Below are positions 21,405-33,001 of a DNA stretch of 64,000 nt, piece after piece. The stretch comes from Tupaia tana. Taxonomy: Eukaryota; Chordata; Mammalia; Scandentia; Tupaiidae. The stretch spans positions 81,974,059 through 82,038,058 of the forward strand of contig JAKSZU010000016.1 of NCBI GenBank assembly GCA_026018925.1, given 5' to 3'. The position numbers and the translations under genes are program-made. Position 1 is the first letter of the stretch. Every line of letters begins with the position of its first letter. Below the pieces are notes generated by a model. The model saw only the letters and a list, made by a program, of their open reading frames with translations, was not told the DNA's origin and did not search any database.

Positions 21405-21940
21405 AGTCATACTATGACATTAAGGAAAAAATGAAATCACACAGCCTAACAAAGGACAGGACTGCTCAAACTAGAGGAAACAATGGAACCCTGGCACAGC
21501 CAGGACAAGTTGGTAAGATACATTTATACGTAGAAAAGCCTGAGCTTGTTTTTTTATTAAGCACTGATAACACTGACTAGACTGTATGTATAAGTATTTA
21601 AGTATACGGACAATGACAGGAAGGGGTTGGGAAGCTAAAAATACTTGGCCTTTTGTTGGACTTTTTAACCAGCTCACTGCTTCTCTTAGATAAAATGCAA
21701 GCCTCAAATCTCCTGGAAAGAAAAGAGAAAGGGGGAGAAGAAGGCAACAAAGGGAAGGAAAAAAACAAAAAGCTGAGCAAGAATCGGATCAAGCAAACCA
21801 AATGAGACCCTGCACTGCACTAATTAGTCAACAGAAGGCCCTGGTTTCTTTATTTTGCTATAACAAATTCCAGAAAGGTCCATCCGCCCTCTCTTGCCCA
21901 TCTCCAGAAAATTGACTATTTAAAAAATTTACCACCCCAC
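21405..21940. other. HMOX2 large intron, unassigned sequence
   Basis: AT-rich. No gene or repeat recognised. Confidence 0.5.
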
Positions 21941-21941
21941 C

Positions 21942-22194
21942 GGGACCAGCAGTTAACGTAATGGCTATGTCACTGGACTCCCACGTGGTCGACCGTGGTT
22001 CGAGTCCTGAACCCAGCGGCTTGAATTCATGTCAGGCACGTGTGCGTGCGTGCCCAAGGAGGAGAAGGGATTGCGGCCTGGCCATCCCCCCTGGGGGGTG
22101 ATTTCTCGCTTTCTGTCTCTATGTCTCTCTCTGTCTGGCGAGCGCCCACACCCTATAGCGAAAAACCTCTCAAAAAAAAAAAAAAAAAAAAAAA
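21942..22194 (+). repeat. tS-L SINE, first unit of a dimer
   Basis: GGGACCAGCAGTTAACGTAATGG head and GCGAAAAACCTCTC end with about A24. Confidence 0.9.
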
Positions 22195-22399
22195 ACTCCG
22201 AGTCCCGGATCCTGTGGCTTAAACTCACATCGGGAACGTGTGCATGTGTGCCCAAGATACCGAAAGGAGAATGGAGGAGAAGGGATTGTGGGGTGGCCAT
22301 TCCCCCTGGGGGGTGATTTCTCACTTTCTGTCTCTCTGTTTCCCTCTTTCGGGCGAGCAAATGTGCCCTATAGCAAAAACCACTCAAAAAAAAAAAAAA
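22195..22399 (+). repeat. tS-L SINE, 5'-truncated second unit of a dimer
   Basis: It begins CTCCGAGTCCCGGATCC, inside the B box, directly after the A tail of the previous copy, and runs to a normal CCCTATAGC end. Confidence 0.88.
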
Positions 22400-22640
22400 T
22401 TACCTTCATTCCATAATTTCTGTACTCCTAGCTGATCATTTACTAGTTTTTATCCTAACACCTGATCTGACAGAAGCAGCAACAAGTTTCCATCAATGTT
22501 ACTTATACCAGAAGGGGGTGCCTTCAGACCCGCCCAGCAGATCCAGAACACTCATATCAAAGTGGTGCCCCTGCGAAACTACAGGCTCAATGCACTAGGG
22601 CTACTGAAATAACAGCCATGTTCAAAGATGTTGAATCCTT

Positions 22641-22863
22641 GGGCCAGCCCATGGTCTGGTAGTTAAGGAAGCTGGATCCCACCTGGCTGACTGCATAGTT
22701 GAATCCTAGGCTTGGCATCCTGAGTCAAGTGCCAGGTGCATGTGCCCCAAACCCAAAAAGGATGGTGAAAGAAAGAAGGGATTGCAGCATGACCACACCC
22801 ATGTGGGGTGCTTTCTTCCTCTCTCTCTGTCTCTGGCGAGCATATGTACCTTCTGGCAAACTT
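22641..22863 (+). repeat. tS-L SINE, old form
   Basis: GGGCCAGCCCATGGTCTGGTAG head, GGATTGCAGCATGACC body and CCTTCTGGCAAAC end. Confidence 0.75.
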
Positions 22864-22869
22864 TTTTTT

Positions 22870-23065
22870 TAAATCATTTATTTATTTATATTTATTTTTT
22901 AATTTTATTTTATTTATTCATTTATTTATTTTCATTTGACCAGAGAGAGACAGAGAGAGAGAAAGAGAGAAAGTGGGAAAGAAGCTGCCAGGTCTGGGTC
23001 TTGAACTGTGGTCAGCCATGTGGGAGTGTCCAGTGCCTCAACCACCATGCCACCTGCTGATTCCC
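22870..23065 (-). repeat. tS-S SINE
   Basis: Long ATTT tail, CATTTGACCAGAGAGAG and head CCACCTGCTGATTCCCC. Confidence 0.85.
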
Positions 23066-23074
23066 CTGGTAAAC

Positions 23075-23339
23075 TTTTTTTTTTTTTGGAGAGCTTTTTG
23101 CTATAGGGCACGTGAGCTCGCCAGACAGACAGAGAGAGACATAGAGACAGAAAGCGAGAAATCACCCCCCAGGGGGCATGGTCACGCCGCAATCCCTTCT
23201 CCTCCATTCTCCTCTTGGGATCTTGGGCACGCATGCACATGCACCCGGCGTGAGCTTTAAGCCACCGGGTCCGGGACGCGAACCGCGGTCGACTACGTGG
23301 GAGTCCAGCTACATAGCCATTACGCTAACTGCTGATTCC
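23075..23339 (-). repeat. tS-L SINE, C58 subfamily
   Basis: The minus copy has GGGACGCGAACCGCGG at the B box and head AACTGCTGATTCCC. TSD AAACTT. Confidence 0.92.
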
Positions 23340-23379
23340 CAAACTTTAAAAAAAAAAAAAAAAGAGGTTAAATTTTCTT

Positions 23380-24040
23380 CCATGCAGACTCAAGTCCAAT
23401 ACATTTCAGACCAGGTAGCTCAGTGTGCTGCTGCCAGGCAGAAACAATCTAAAGACTACAGTATGATTCGCTATTCAGTGCCAGCTCCCTGAAATTAGAG
23501 TAACCCTTCAAGTCTTAGACTCACTGTGACCCTCAATAGTGACAAGCTGCCACACCTCATCTAATGCCCATGCACAAGCGAATGTTGTTTACCCCACATA
23601 CTCAGGGAGGCTAAGCAGCTGCTCACAAACCTCAGCACTGAGACGCCTCCTGCTAAATGGCTTGCAGTTGGGCATCAGGATTCCCACCATCACCCTGGGT
23701 GAGGGTTTGCTGACCTGCTTCAAGAACGCTATTTGCAGCTCACAGTTTGCTTCGGTACAGAACTGGCACTACATGCTGATTACTCCTCAGCTTCCACAAG
23801 GGACTGTCATTCTGTTTCCTCAGTTAAACCAGATGCTTCCTACAAGACATATCAAGATTCTCTCAGACTTTATTGACCTTTTTAGTGTTTGACTTATACT
23901 ATTATACCCACTGAAGATATGAGTTATCAGGGTCCAACATCACTTACAGCCAGCAGCCTGTCCCTAGGCCTCCCACCTGAGTTACTGCATTACAAATGTC
24001 CTGAAAACATAGATGAATGCCTACTGCGAAAGTCAGCGAC
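23380..24040. other. HMOX2 large intron, unassigned sequence
   Basis: No gene or repeat recognised. An open frame at 23539-23892 shows no familiar protein. Confidence 0.5.
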
Positions 24041-24041
24041 A

Positions 24042-24044
24042 TGC

Positions 24045-24073
<29 letters not shown>
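24042..24073 (+). repeat. (TG)n microsatellite
   Basis: About 15 TG units. Confidence 0.95.
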
Positions 24074-24075
<2 letters not shown>

Positions 24076-24119
24076 ACAAGAAGAAGTTAAATTCTAAAAT
24101 AACAATAAGGCAAATATTT

Positions 24120-24302
24120 TTAAACAATTATTTTATTTAACTTTCATTCATTCATTCATTCATTCATTTTGACCAGACAGGGACGGGGGTGGGGGGGGAG
24201 TGGGGGAGAAAGTAAGAAAGCAAGCTACCAGGTCCAGAACTTGAACCATAGTTGGCCATGTGGGAGTCTGGTGCCCTTAACCACAATGCCACCTGCCAGC
24301 CC
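24120..24302 (-). repeat. tS-S SINE
   Basis: (CATT)n tail, TTTTGACCAGACAGG and head CCACCTGCCAGCCC. TSD AAGGCAAAT(A)TTTT on both sides. Confidence 0.88.
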
Positions 24303-24317
24303 AAGGCAAATTTTCAA

Positions 24318-24488
24318 TGTAATTTATTTACTTATTTTGATTTGTTATTATTATTTTTAAATCTGATGCGAGAAAGAGAGAGAGAGACAGAGAGAAAGTG
24401 AGAGAGCAAGCCACCAGGTCCGAGACTGGAACCATGGTCAACCATGTGGGAGTCCAGCACCTTAACCACCATGCCACCTGCCGGCCCC
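24318..24488 (-). repeat. tS-S SINE
   Basis: AAATCTGATGCGAGAAAGAG, GCAAGCCACCAGGTCCG and head CCACCTGCCGGCCCC. Confidence 0.86.
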
Positions 24489-24622
24489 TCAAGGAAAAAT
24501 TTTTAATTGGGTAATATGTCTAAATTAACAGGTATGAAATCCAATTTTGTCTTTCTTCAGATCTGACCTGACTCCTGTTTTTTTAATTTAATTTTTAATT
24601 GACAAATAAGAATTGTATATTT

Positions 24623-24878
24623 GGGGGCAGCTGGTGGCATGGCAGTTAAGGTGGCTGGATTCCTCATGGCTGACTGTGCGATTTGGGTCGTAAGACGCAG
24701 TAACTTGAAAAATATGCCAGGCGGATGGTACTTGCATCCCTAAGATCCTAGGAGGAAAATGGAGAAGGGAATGCACTGCGGCCATCCCCCACTGGGGGGT
24801 GATCTCTCACTACCCATCTCTGTCTCTCTCTAGCAAATGCAAGTGCCCTATAGCAAAAACCTTAAAAAAAAAAAAAAA
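24623..24878 (+). repeat. tS-L SINE, old form
   Basis: GGGGGCAGCTGGTGGCATGG head and GCCCTATAGCAAAAACC end. Confidence 0.82.
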
Positions 24879-24884
24879 TGGCAA

Positions 24885-25325
24885 GTTCAGGCAGAGAATC
24901 CTTGACAAGTGGAAACTCTGGGTACATAAGTCAAATTTACGAAACACATATTTGCACATTTGAGCAATAAACAAGGAAAAAATCAAAACAACTGCCAACT
25001 AGTCTAAAGGCACTAGCTACATAGAAACTTCAAAATCAGACGTCAGCTTGGGAAGTTCAAGACCTCTTGTAGGCTTCTTTTAGTAGGAAGGGTGGTGTGA
25101 TCATCTCTAGCATGCTCAATTACAAATAAGCAAGCAGTCAGAGCAGACACCAAAGATAAAACCTGAAACACTGAGAAGAGCTCACAGAAGGGTCTTAGCA
25201 TCAACTATTGCTGGCCCGATGATGGTCCTAGTACAGTCTTCCTATTACAAATGAAATAAACACAAAACATTCCCCATTCCCTGACTTCCACCTCACCTTT
25301 TACTAGAGATATGGGTCCCAAGGCT
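24885..25325. other. HMOX2 large intron, unassigned sequence
   Basis: No gene or repeat recognised. Confidence 0.5.
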
Positions 25326-25340
25326 GAAAAGATGAAGTCT

Positions 25341-25486
25341 TGGGACCAGCAGGTGGTGTGGTGGTTAAGGCTCTGGACATTCCCACATGGCCAAACAGGG
25401 TTTGAGTCCCAGACCTGGTGGCTTGCTTTCTCAACTTTCTCTCTCTCATCAAATTAAAATAAATGAATGAATAAATAAAATGAAGT

Positions 25487-25518
<32 letters not shown>
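25341..25518 (+). repeat. tS-S SINE with perfect TSD
   Basis: GGGACCAGCAGGTGGTGTGG head, ATCAAATTAAAATAAATGAA end and long A tail. TSD GATGAAGTCTT on both sides. Confidence 0.92.
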
Positions 25519-25709
25519 GGATGAAGTCTTTAGCTTCAAAAGTAGCACTTAGGGTGAGAGCAATGGAATCCCTGACTAAATTTTAAAATGGCTTGGGTAG
25601 GAATTTTATAAAAATGTCAGGCATCCCATAGGGCTACTATAACAGAGGAAACGTCTATGAAATCTTAGGTCATCCCTAGGTAAACATCAAGCAAAAATTA
25701 TTCTAACTT

Positions 25710-26120
25710 GGGACCAGTAGGCAGCATGATGGTTAAGGCACTGGACTCTCACACAGCCAACTGTGTTACGAGTCCTGGACCCAGCAGTATGAAAATCACA
25801 TTGGGTGGACCGGCAGGTGGTTGAGGGCACTGGACTCTCACATGGCTGACCACGGTTTGAGTACAGGACTTGGTGGCTTGCTTTCTCACTTTCTCTCTCT
25901 GTCCCCCTCTGGTGAAATTTAAATAAATAAATTTAAATAAAAATAATTCTTAAAAAAAGAAAGAAAGAAAATCATATTGAGTATGTGTGCATGCAAGTCC
26001 AAAATCTCAAGAGGAAAATGGAGAAGGGATTGAGGCATGGCCATCCGCCTTGGGGGATGATTTCTCACTTTCTCTTGCTCTAGTGAGCAACGCACCCTAT
26101 GAAAAATAAATAAATAAAAA
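25710..26120 (+). repeat. tS-L SINE split by a tS-S
   Basis: The head is at 25710-25805 and the body resumes at 25969 (ATCATATTGAGTATGTGTGC), ending near CACCCTATGAAAAATAAA. Confidence 0.85.
25806..25968 (+). repeat. tS-S SINE nested in tS-L
   Basis: GGACCGGCAGGTGGTTGAGG head and TGAAATTTAAATAAATAAAT end. TSD AAAATCA(C/T)ATTG. Confidence 0.9.
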
Positions 26121-26136
26121 ATAAAAATTCTAACTT

Positions 26137-26395
26137 TGAGCTGGCCCTGTAGCCTTAATGGTTAAGGGAGCTATATCCCACATAGCCAACCAGGGTTCTG
26201 ATCTTGGCTCCAAACAGCTTGAAAATCATGCCAGGCACATGATGACGCATGTCCCAAATCTCAACAGAATAGAGAAATGGAGGAAAAGGGACTGCAGGGT
26301 GAATGTACTCCACTGAGGGAAGGTGTTTTCTCCCTTGCCTCTGTCTCTCTGGTGAGCTTAGGCAACCTCCGGTAATTCAAAATAAATTATTCTTA
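26137..26395 (+). repeat. tS-L SINE, old form
   Basis: GAGCTGGCCCTGTAGCC head. The end lacks CTATAG. Imperfect TSD TTCT(A/T)ACTTTGA. Confidence 0.75.
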
Positions 26396-26399
26396 CTTT

Positions 26400-26755
26400 G
26401 AATAAGCTTGAAAGCACGTGTCCTATGGATAGTCAGTCATATTTCCTTTTACACTGGCATAAACATTATCACCTATATCTTCAGCTTCTATCATTACCAA
26501 GTTCTATGAATAGCATTTGGGATGAAAAAAGAGAGTAGGTGGTAAAGATGGTTCTGCTGAACAGCCATTAGGAAAAGAGGTGTGATCAGCTCCCAAGTGC
26601 TTTCCTCTCTATAAACAGTTGGAAGCCTTGGAAGCCACTTCTGCAGAGGTTGCAGGCACTCAAGTTCCCCAAGGAGAGGTGGGTACAGGGGACAGAGCAC
26701 CAGAACATAAGTCTAACAGACCTGCATATGTCAGGCTAAGACTTTTAGGCAGTGT
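26400..26755. other. HMOX2 large intron, unassigned sequence
   Basis: Nothing recognised. Confidence 0.5.
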
Positions 26756-26759
26756 CTCA

Positions 26760-26885
26760 CTGACTATGAAGAAACTAAGATCAAGAAAATATTGCCAAGG
26801 ACACTCGGAGAGTTAATGGTCAAGCTAGGACTAACCCTGAGTCATTCTGAATGCAAGATGACTGCTCCCACGCTCTCTGCTAATT
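26760..26885 (-). repeat. MIR
   Basis: AAGAAACTAAGATCAAGAAA, GCCAAGGACACTCGGAGAG and GGTCAAGCTAGGACTAACC follow the reverse strand of MIR. Confidence 0.65.
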
Positions 26886-26889
26886 CTCA

Positions 26890-27440
26890 TTGGTTCACGC
26901 ATGTGAGATTAGTGTGGTGTCACCAGACTACTAACAATATGGCAACTGAGGCCATAGGCTATGGAGGCACTCATACCACACTGAGTGCAGTGTGCGTGCA
27001 GGGGTTAAATCAGGCATGTGATTGGTTGTTACAGTGTGCAAAGTAAGCACGATCCTATCACTGCTGAGAAATAAGTGCTCAGGTGCCCATTTGAAGATTC
27101 AGAAGCTGCTGCTGTCTATCCCCAAAACACTTACCTTGGCTCACTCAAGTCATATGACAGCCTGAGAAGACTGTGTCCTGTGAGGTCTCCCTTTGTTGAC
27201 TAATAGGGCAGGGGGGGACAGCCCAGCCCAGCACTCAGTGCCTAGAGTGGCAGCCAGACCTGCCAGACCTGCCAGGCCTTGGTGGACTATGAAGTCAGGA
27301 GCTCCAAGGCACCCCTACACCAGGGAGAGGTCACAATAGGGTGTATACAACACTATAGCACCCACTGCCATAGTAACAACAGAGAACTAAAACTCATTTC
27401 AAGAACATGGAACACGTTATCAATGATGTGTTGAGTGCTT
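26890..27440. other. HMOX2 large intron, unassigned sequence
   Basis: Nothing recognised beyond a short GCCAGACCT tandem near 27255. Confidence 0.5.
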
Positions 27441-27457
27441 AAAATCTAAGCAGTCCT

Positions 27458-27703
27458 GGGACCAGCAGATGGTATAATGGCTACATCGCTGGACTCCCAT
27501 GTAGCCGACCACGGTTCGAGTCATAGACCCGGTGGCTTAAACTCACGCCTGGCATGTGTGTGTGCGTGCCCAGGATCCCAAGAGGAGAATGGAGAAGGGA
27601 TTGTGGTGTGGCCATCCCCCGTTGGGGGGTGATTTCTCGCTTTCTGTCTTTCTGACGAGCGCACATGTCCTACAGCAAAAACCTCTCAAAAAAAAAAAAA
27701 AAA
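27458..27703 (+). repeat. tS-L SINE with long TSD
   Basis: GGGACCAGCAGATGGTATAATGG head. TSD AAATCTAAGCAGTCCT before and after. Confidence 0.94.
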
Positions 27704-27719
27704 AATCTAAGCAGTCCTA

Positions 27720-28390
27720 TCTTTCTGCCTACAGCAAATATATCCTGCTTTGGAAATGGTAGTGAGATGGATGGGAAATATATTTACATAGCTTCTGCTA
27801 GGATTAGCAACTCTGTAGAAAGAAGCGCTCTTTGGTGAGTCAAAATGGCTCCTATTCCTCACTTTGGGACCCTTGCACATTTCCACAGACCTAGAGTTAA
27901 GTGCTATTCCCAGGTTTCTTCACAATGACTGACCAGATTCTGGTAGAGAGTGAATGGGGGCAAGACAAAAACCAGTCACTCCATGTGGTGGCTTGTCCCA
28001 CACAGGCTTGTGTCCATGGTGGCAGGGGATAGCAGCAGCAGTTATTGGACCCTCTGAGTAGGAGGCTTGGCTTCCCAGGTGTACCACCAGGCCCTGCCTA
28101 CACCCCGTGAGCAGTCAGAGCACAGCGGTCAACCTGCTTCCGTATAACCTTCTGACTCCTTATTTTAATGAACAAGACATCAAGGAATGGAGGTCTCCAC
28201 TGTTTTCTTCCCTCAACGTATAGGGCCCAATGTGCACATAAATGATCATGTCCCACGGAAGTAGCCAGGGGCTTGAGCATAGAGAAAATGTATTGTAGGT
28301 GATGTGAAATTACCAGCAGTCAACTGTAACAACAGCCCCTCTCCTATTCTAAAAAGCCTCTCACAATGACAGTTTGATTTACAGGGATCT
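27720..28390. other. HMOX2 large intron, unassigned sequence
   Basis: Nothing recognised. Confidence 0.5.
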
Positions 28391-28394
28391 TCGA

Positions 28395-28630
28395 GTGCTA
28401 AATGTGCACTCGCTGGAGAGGAAGAGAGAGAAAGAGAGAAAATAAAGAACCCCCCAGAGGGGATGACCCACCACAATCCCATCTCCTCCTTTCTCTTTGC
28501 AGTATTATGGGCACTCACACACGTGCCCAGTATGCTTTTCAAACTGCTGGTTCAGGACCTGAACCATGTAGTTGGCCATGTGTGATACAGCCAATCCAGC
28601 CACCTTAACTACCATGGCACTGGCTAGTCC
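28395..28630 (-). repeat. tS-L SINE, old form
   Basis: CACTCGCTGGAGAGGAAGAG, AGAACCCCCCAGAGGGGATG and head GGCACTGGCTAGTCC. Confidence 0.75.
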
Positions 28631-28667
28631 TACAAGACTCATCTTTAACCCAATCAAACCTATTTTC

Positions 28668-28926
28668 TTTTTTTTTAGAGAGATTTTTGCTATAGGGCAT
28701 GTGTGCTTACCAAAGACACAGAGAGAGCCAGAGAGAGAAAAAGTGAGAAATCGCCTCCCCCCACCCCCACGGGGGATGGCAATGTCACAATCCCTTCTCC
28801 TCCATTCTCCTCTTGAGATTTTGGGCACACAAGCGCACACACACCCTGTGTGAGTTTTAAGCTGCCAGGTCTGGGACTCAAACTGTGGAAGTCCAGCGCC
28901 ACAACCACTGTGCCGCCTGTTTGCCT
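28668..28926 (-). repeat. tS-L SINE
   Basis: TTTTTGCTATAGGGCATGTG and head GTGCCGCCTGTTTGCC. TSD CAAAC(C/T)TATTTTCTT. Confidence 0.88.
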
Positions 28927-28929
28927 CAA

Positions 28930-29555
28930 ACTTATTTTCTTGAAGACAAAACATTCATAAACTTCACTGATAGTAACAAATCACTTGTAATACATCCTGT
29001 AACCATACTTAAAAAGGCAGAAAATCAAAATGATACAGTGATTACTTGGCAAAATGACCTTAAACTAGCTTTCTAGGAAAGTACTCCTCAAAAAAAGCCT
29101 ACCATAGTGAACAGAAGAGAAAACAGATCACCATGCGTTACTTTCCTGGTCCACCTGTGAAATTTCCACAGCCATCCTCTTAACTTTCTTCACCATTATG
29201 AAACTCCCAGTACAAGATCTTACCATCAGAACAGTCAGTATCAGTATAAATGCCATTTGAGACTATCAATTTAGACAGATGTGTTTTTATTTCAGTATAC
29301 ATCCTATGACATAGAGAGCAAGACCCTCCATTCGAAAGTTTCTGGAAGATTAGAGGAACAAGTCTAATAGCAGGCATGTGCACAGGGGTTTCTTCTGCAT
29401 GGCACAATCCTAACGTGTGACACAACACACAAGAGTTGAGACAATTGTACTGAATTGTATGACGACCTCTAGAGCCAGACCCACAACAAACACCACACAA
29501 CAAATGTGAACTAAGATGAGGCCAGTAGTGAAAAATCTACTGGCCACATAGAGAC
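28930..29555. other. HMOX2 large intron, unassigned sequence
   Basis: Nothing recognised. Confidence 0.5.
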
Positions 29556-29559
29556 CGAG

Positions 29560-29790
29560 AGGTAGTGCATCACTGTGGTTAAGGTACAGACTAGACAGGC
29601 AGAGTTGAGATCAAACCCTGATTATTCCACAAACCAGCTACTTAATTTCTTAGAGTCTCTTTCTTCATCTTAAAGGACAGTAATAACAATTATGCAAGGC
29701 AGATACAAGAATTAAATGAAGAAAAGAATTAAATGAGATAAACGAGTTATAATACTGTGACATGTCATATGATACTGATTAGGAAACTAC
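29560..29790 (+). repeat. MIR, near full length
   Basis: GGTAGTGCATCACTGTGGTT, GATCAAACCCTGATTATTCC, CTACTTAATTTCTTAGAGTC and ATTAAATGAGATAAACGAGT follow MIR in order. Confidence 0.8.
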
Positions 29791-29829
29791 AGAGGATATC
29801 ATTAATTTTTAAAATTAACATATGTTCAT

Positions 29830-30084
29830 GGGACCAGCAGTTGGCGTAATGGCTATGTCGCTGGACTCCCATGTAGTCAACCACAGTTCGAGTCCTGGAC
29901 CTGGTGGCTTAAACTCACGCCAGGCGCATGTGCATGCGTGCCCAAGATCCCGAGAGGAGAATGGAGGAGAAGGGATTGTGGTATGGCCATCCCCCAGGCG
30001 GGGGAGGGGGGGTGATTTCTCGCTTTCTGTCTGTCTCTGTTTTTCTGGAGAGCACACGTGCCCTATAGCAAAAACCTCTCCTAA
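29830..30084 (+). repeat. tS-L SINE
   Basis: GGGACCAGCAGTTGGCGTAATGG head, CAGTTCGAGTCC B box and CCCTATAGCAAAAACCTCTCC end. Confidence 0.92.
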
Positions 30085-30089
30085 AATAA

Positions 30090-30510
30090 AATATATGTGC
30101 CTATACACTTTTCAAACAAGAAACAGAAATATCTCTGTCAGCATGAAAAGTCCTATAGACAGCATTAAGTCTCCACTGGGGGTCACTTTGAGTTGAAGGC
30201 TTATTATGAAGTTCATTTCTAGATACTTAAGAAACAGAAAAACTGCAATTTCTAACAAAATTAATCTCGCACAAGATCTAAAGGAAGATGATCGCCTTCC
30301 TTCAACTCTTCCAAGGAATCCCTTAACACAAATTAGGGTGAAGGCCCCCCGCCTTCCTGTCATATTACTGCTGGTCAAAATAGACAACAGGAAAGATTGT
30401 TTTGTTTTGTATTTTAGAGCAGTATCTCAGTACAAATAAAGGCTCAAGTAACTGAAAAAACTTAACTGATCCTATGACAAATATGATTTGCATTTATATC
30501 TCATGACAAC
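30090..30510. other. HMOX2 large intron, unassigned sequence
   Basis: Nothing recognised. Confidence 0.5.
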
Positions 30511-30517
30511 CAACTCC

Positions 30518-30990
30518 AACAGAGTGTTTCTCAACTGGGGGCCAATTTCCCCCCCCAGAGAATATCTGGTACTATCTGAAGACATTTTTGCTTGTCATAA
30601 CTGGAAAATAGAGGTATGCTACTGGCATCTAGTGGGTAGAGGCAAGGGGTGCTGCTCGGTACCCTACAGAACACAGAAGGCACAATGCACAGTGGTGGCA
30701 CAGCATTAATGCAGTACTCCTGATGCTGAAGCCACATGGGAAGGCCCGGGTTTGTGTCCAAGGTTCTCCCATATAGACAAGGGACATAGGAGTTATTTAC
30801 ATGCAATCCTGACTGGCTGAGGGTGGGGGTGGATCACAACACAAAGATCCTGTCAGGGATACCTGTCTCTCTGTGTCTCTCTCTTTCATGAAAGAAGTAA
30901 TAAACTTAAAGAAAAGGGAAAGTGGATTCTTATACCTTATACCACAAACAATCCAAATGTCAATAGTGCCAAGATTGAGAAACCCTGCTT
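30518..30990 (-). repeat. MER20 (hAT-type DNA transposon), split by an old SINE
   Basis: Terminal inverted repeats GTTTCTCAACTGGGGG near 30525 and GATTGAGAAACCCTGC near 30975. The internal TGGCATCTAGTGGGTAGAGG and AATGTCAATAGTGCC are diagnostic. The SINE occupies about 30690-30925. Confidence 0.8.
30690..30925 (+). repeat. Old tRNA-type SINE inside MER20
   Basis: GGTGGCACAGCATTAATGCA, CACATGGGAAGGCCCGGG and CTCTCTCTTTCATGAAAG, then an A-rich end. It lacks the tS-L body. Confidence 0.6.
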
Positions 30991-30994
30991 TGCC

Positions 30995-31900
30995 TCAGAG
31001 GCAGTACTAAGGTAGTTCAAAAAGAAACATAAGGTTAGACTCTTCCTTCCATTGGTTTAGAGAGAGACAAGATGAGATTTGTTTTGGCACTAAGTTTCAA
31101 ACACTCTGTCATACCTTTATCAAATAACCTTTACAGAGATGTCTGGGGAAACTGAATTTCTACCAGAAAACAGAAGAGGCTATTAGTAGGTGGGGCACCT
31201 AGGCACTACCCACAGATGAAAAGGTTCACAGAAACTTTCTGGGAATAGGCCTCATTTGTATTTGGATCACTGGAGACTAAACCTCTACAGCAAGCTCAAT
31301 AACAAAGCCAGGCAGGGGGAAGCCCCTGAAAGAAAGGCATTCACTGACTTCTTTGTGGGATGGAACATAAAACTGGGAGAAATCTAATCATCATTTATTT
31401 GTCTGGTGTTTGACTGATAAGTAGCCCAAGAATCAGGAGGACTAACTTTGACCAAGGTCTACTATTAGTTAGCTATATGTCTTCCCTGGAACTCCAATGA
31501 GTCATTTCTCAGTGAGCTTCAAGGACAGCACTGAATGGGAGACAGAGAAGGGAATGTCACAGCAGCTCCCCTATTCCTTGCTATACTTCCTTCCATAAGA
31601 AGTTTGTGCTGTTTATAAAAAATAAGGTCTAGAAAGCAGTGTAAATGATGATCTTGGAGGCTTGCTATTACATTCAGAGCTACCTAAGTAAGCTTTTTGT
31701 CATTTATTAGAACACTTGAAGCCTGCCACAGTATTTATTTACATGTTTGTTTTCCAGATTAGAACACATTTCTCTTTGACTCCTACTTGCCTAAGACAGG
31801 GCACACACCTAATCAGGGTTTGTTAAGTGAATGAATGATTCCCAGAATGCCAGGTAGTCTCAAAATAGAGACATTCTCAAACTGCTAATGAGGGGTGATT
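30995..31900. other. HMOX2 large intron, mostly unassigned, with an L2-like piece
   Basis: TTTGACTCCTACTTGCC to TTGTTAAGTGAATGAATGAT (31775-31850) resembles an L2 3' end. The rest is not recognised. Confidence 0.4.
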
Positions 31901-31916
31901 TAAAGATAGATCAGTG

Positions 31917-32180
31917 TAGAGCCAGCAGGTGGTGTGGTGGTTGGGGCGATAGACTCCCACATGGCCAACCGTGGTTGGATTCCCTCTGATCAAATTTAAA
32001 TAAACGAATAAATAAAGTTAAAATAAAATAATTCTTTTTAAAAAAATTACTAGGAAAGTGAGAAAGCAAGCCGCCAGGTCTGAGAATCGAACTGTGGTCA
32101 GTCAGCCATGTGGGAGTCCAGCGCCCCTAACCACCATGCCACCTGCTGATCCCAAAATAAAGTAATTCTTTAAAGCGAAA
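31917..32180 (+). repeat. tS-S SINE with an inverted tS-S inside its tail
   Basis: The head and shortened body are at 31917-32045 and the tail resumes at 32153 (AAAATAAAGTAATTCTTTAAAG). The outer duplication is imperfect: GATAGATCAGTG and GATGAATCAGTG. Confidence 0.8.
32050..32152 (-). repeat. Inverted tS-S fragment inside a tS-S
   Basis: GGAAAGTGAGAAAGCAAGCC to GCCACCTGCTGATCCC, lacking its own tail. Confidence 0.8.
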
Positions 32181-32237
32181 AAAAGATGAATCAGTGAATC
32201 TCAGAATAAAGAAAAATGGCTGGCTAATGAGTATGCA

Positions 32238-32431
32238 ATTTTTTTAAGAGTTATTTTATTTCAATTTATTTGTTATTTTATTTTATTTTATTTTATTTTG
32301 ACAAGAGAACGACAGAGTGAGAGAGAGAAAGAGGGAAAGTAAGAAAGCTAGCCACCAGGTCCAGGACTCGAACCACTGTCAGCCATGTGGGAGTTCAGTA
32401 TCTTTAACCACCATGCCATCTGCCAGCCCCA
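32238..32431 (-). repeat. tS-S SINE
   Basis: (ATTTT)n tail, TTTTGACAAGAGAACG and head CCATCTGCCAGCCCC. Confidence 0.86.
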
Positions 32432-32435
32432 GCAT

Positions 32436-32730
32436 TTTTTTTTTATCTTTTTTCCTTATTCATGATAGAGCATTTGCAAACTTACATGAATGTGAGAGCA
32501 AGCAAGAATGAGAGTGAGAGAGAGAGGGAGAGAGATGAGCATCCTCTGCAGAGCCGGTCATGCTACTGCAGCAATCCCCTTTCTCCATCCTTCCAGCCCT
32601 TCAGATCTTGGCGTCAACCACATGCCAGGAATGACTTAAGCTTATCTGGCCAGGGATTAAAGCCACAGTGGCCATGTGGGATCCAGCTTCCCTTGAGCAG
32701 TACATTAACACTGCACTATGGAGCCAGCCT
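32436..32730 (-). repeat. Old tRNA-type SINE relative
   Basis: TTCATGATAGAGCATTTGC, CTGCAGCAATCCCCTTTC and head CACTATGGAGCCAGCC. Confidence 0.6.
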
Positions 32731-33001
32731 AGAGTAAGCATTTTTGAGCAGCATTTTTACTGCACAAACTTCTAATGGGGAGTTCGGGGGAGGGGGATGA
32801 GAATGGCCTTAATGAGAGTTCCGGCATGTAATACTTTGTGCCAGAATAACTCACTGCTGGATATCTGAAGCAGGAATGTTGCATATACCGATTTAAATTG
32901 GCTTCCTTACATTTCAGAGTCAGCTACTGGAGAACACATCTTTTAGATGTTAAGGTCTTTGAAGCCTGACTAGTAGCAAAACAGTGTTATCACCCTCTTT
33001 C

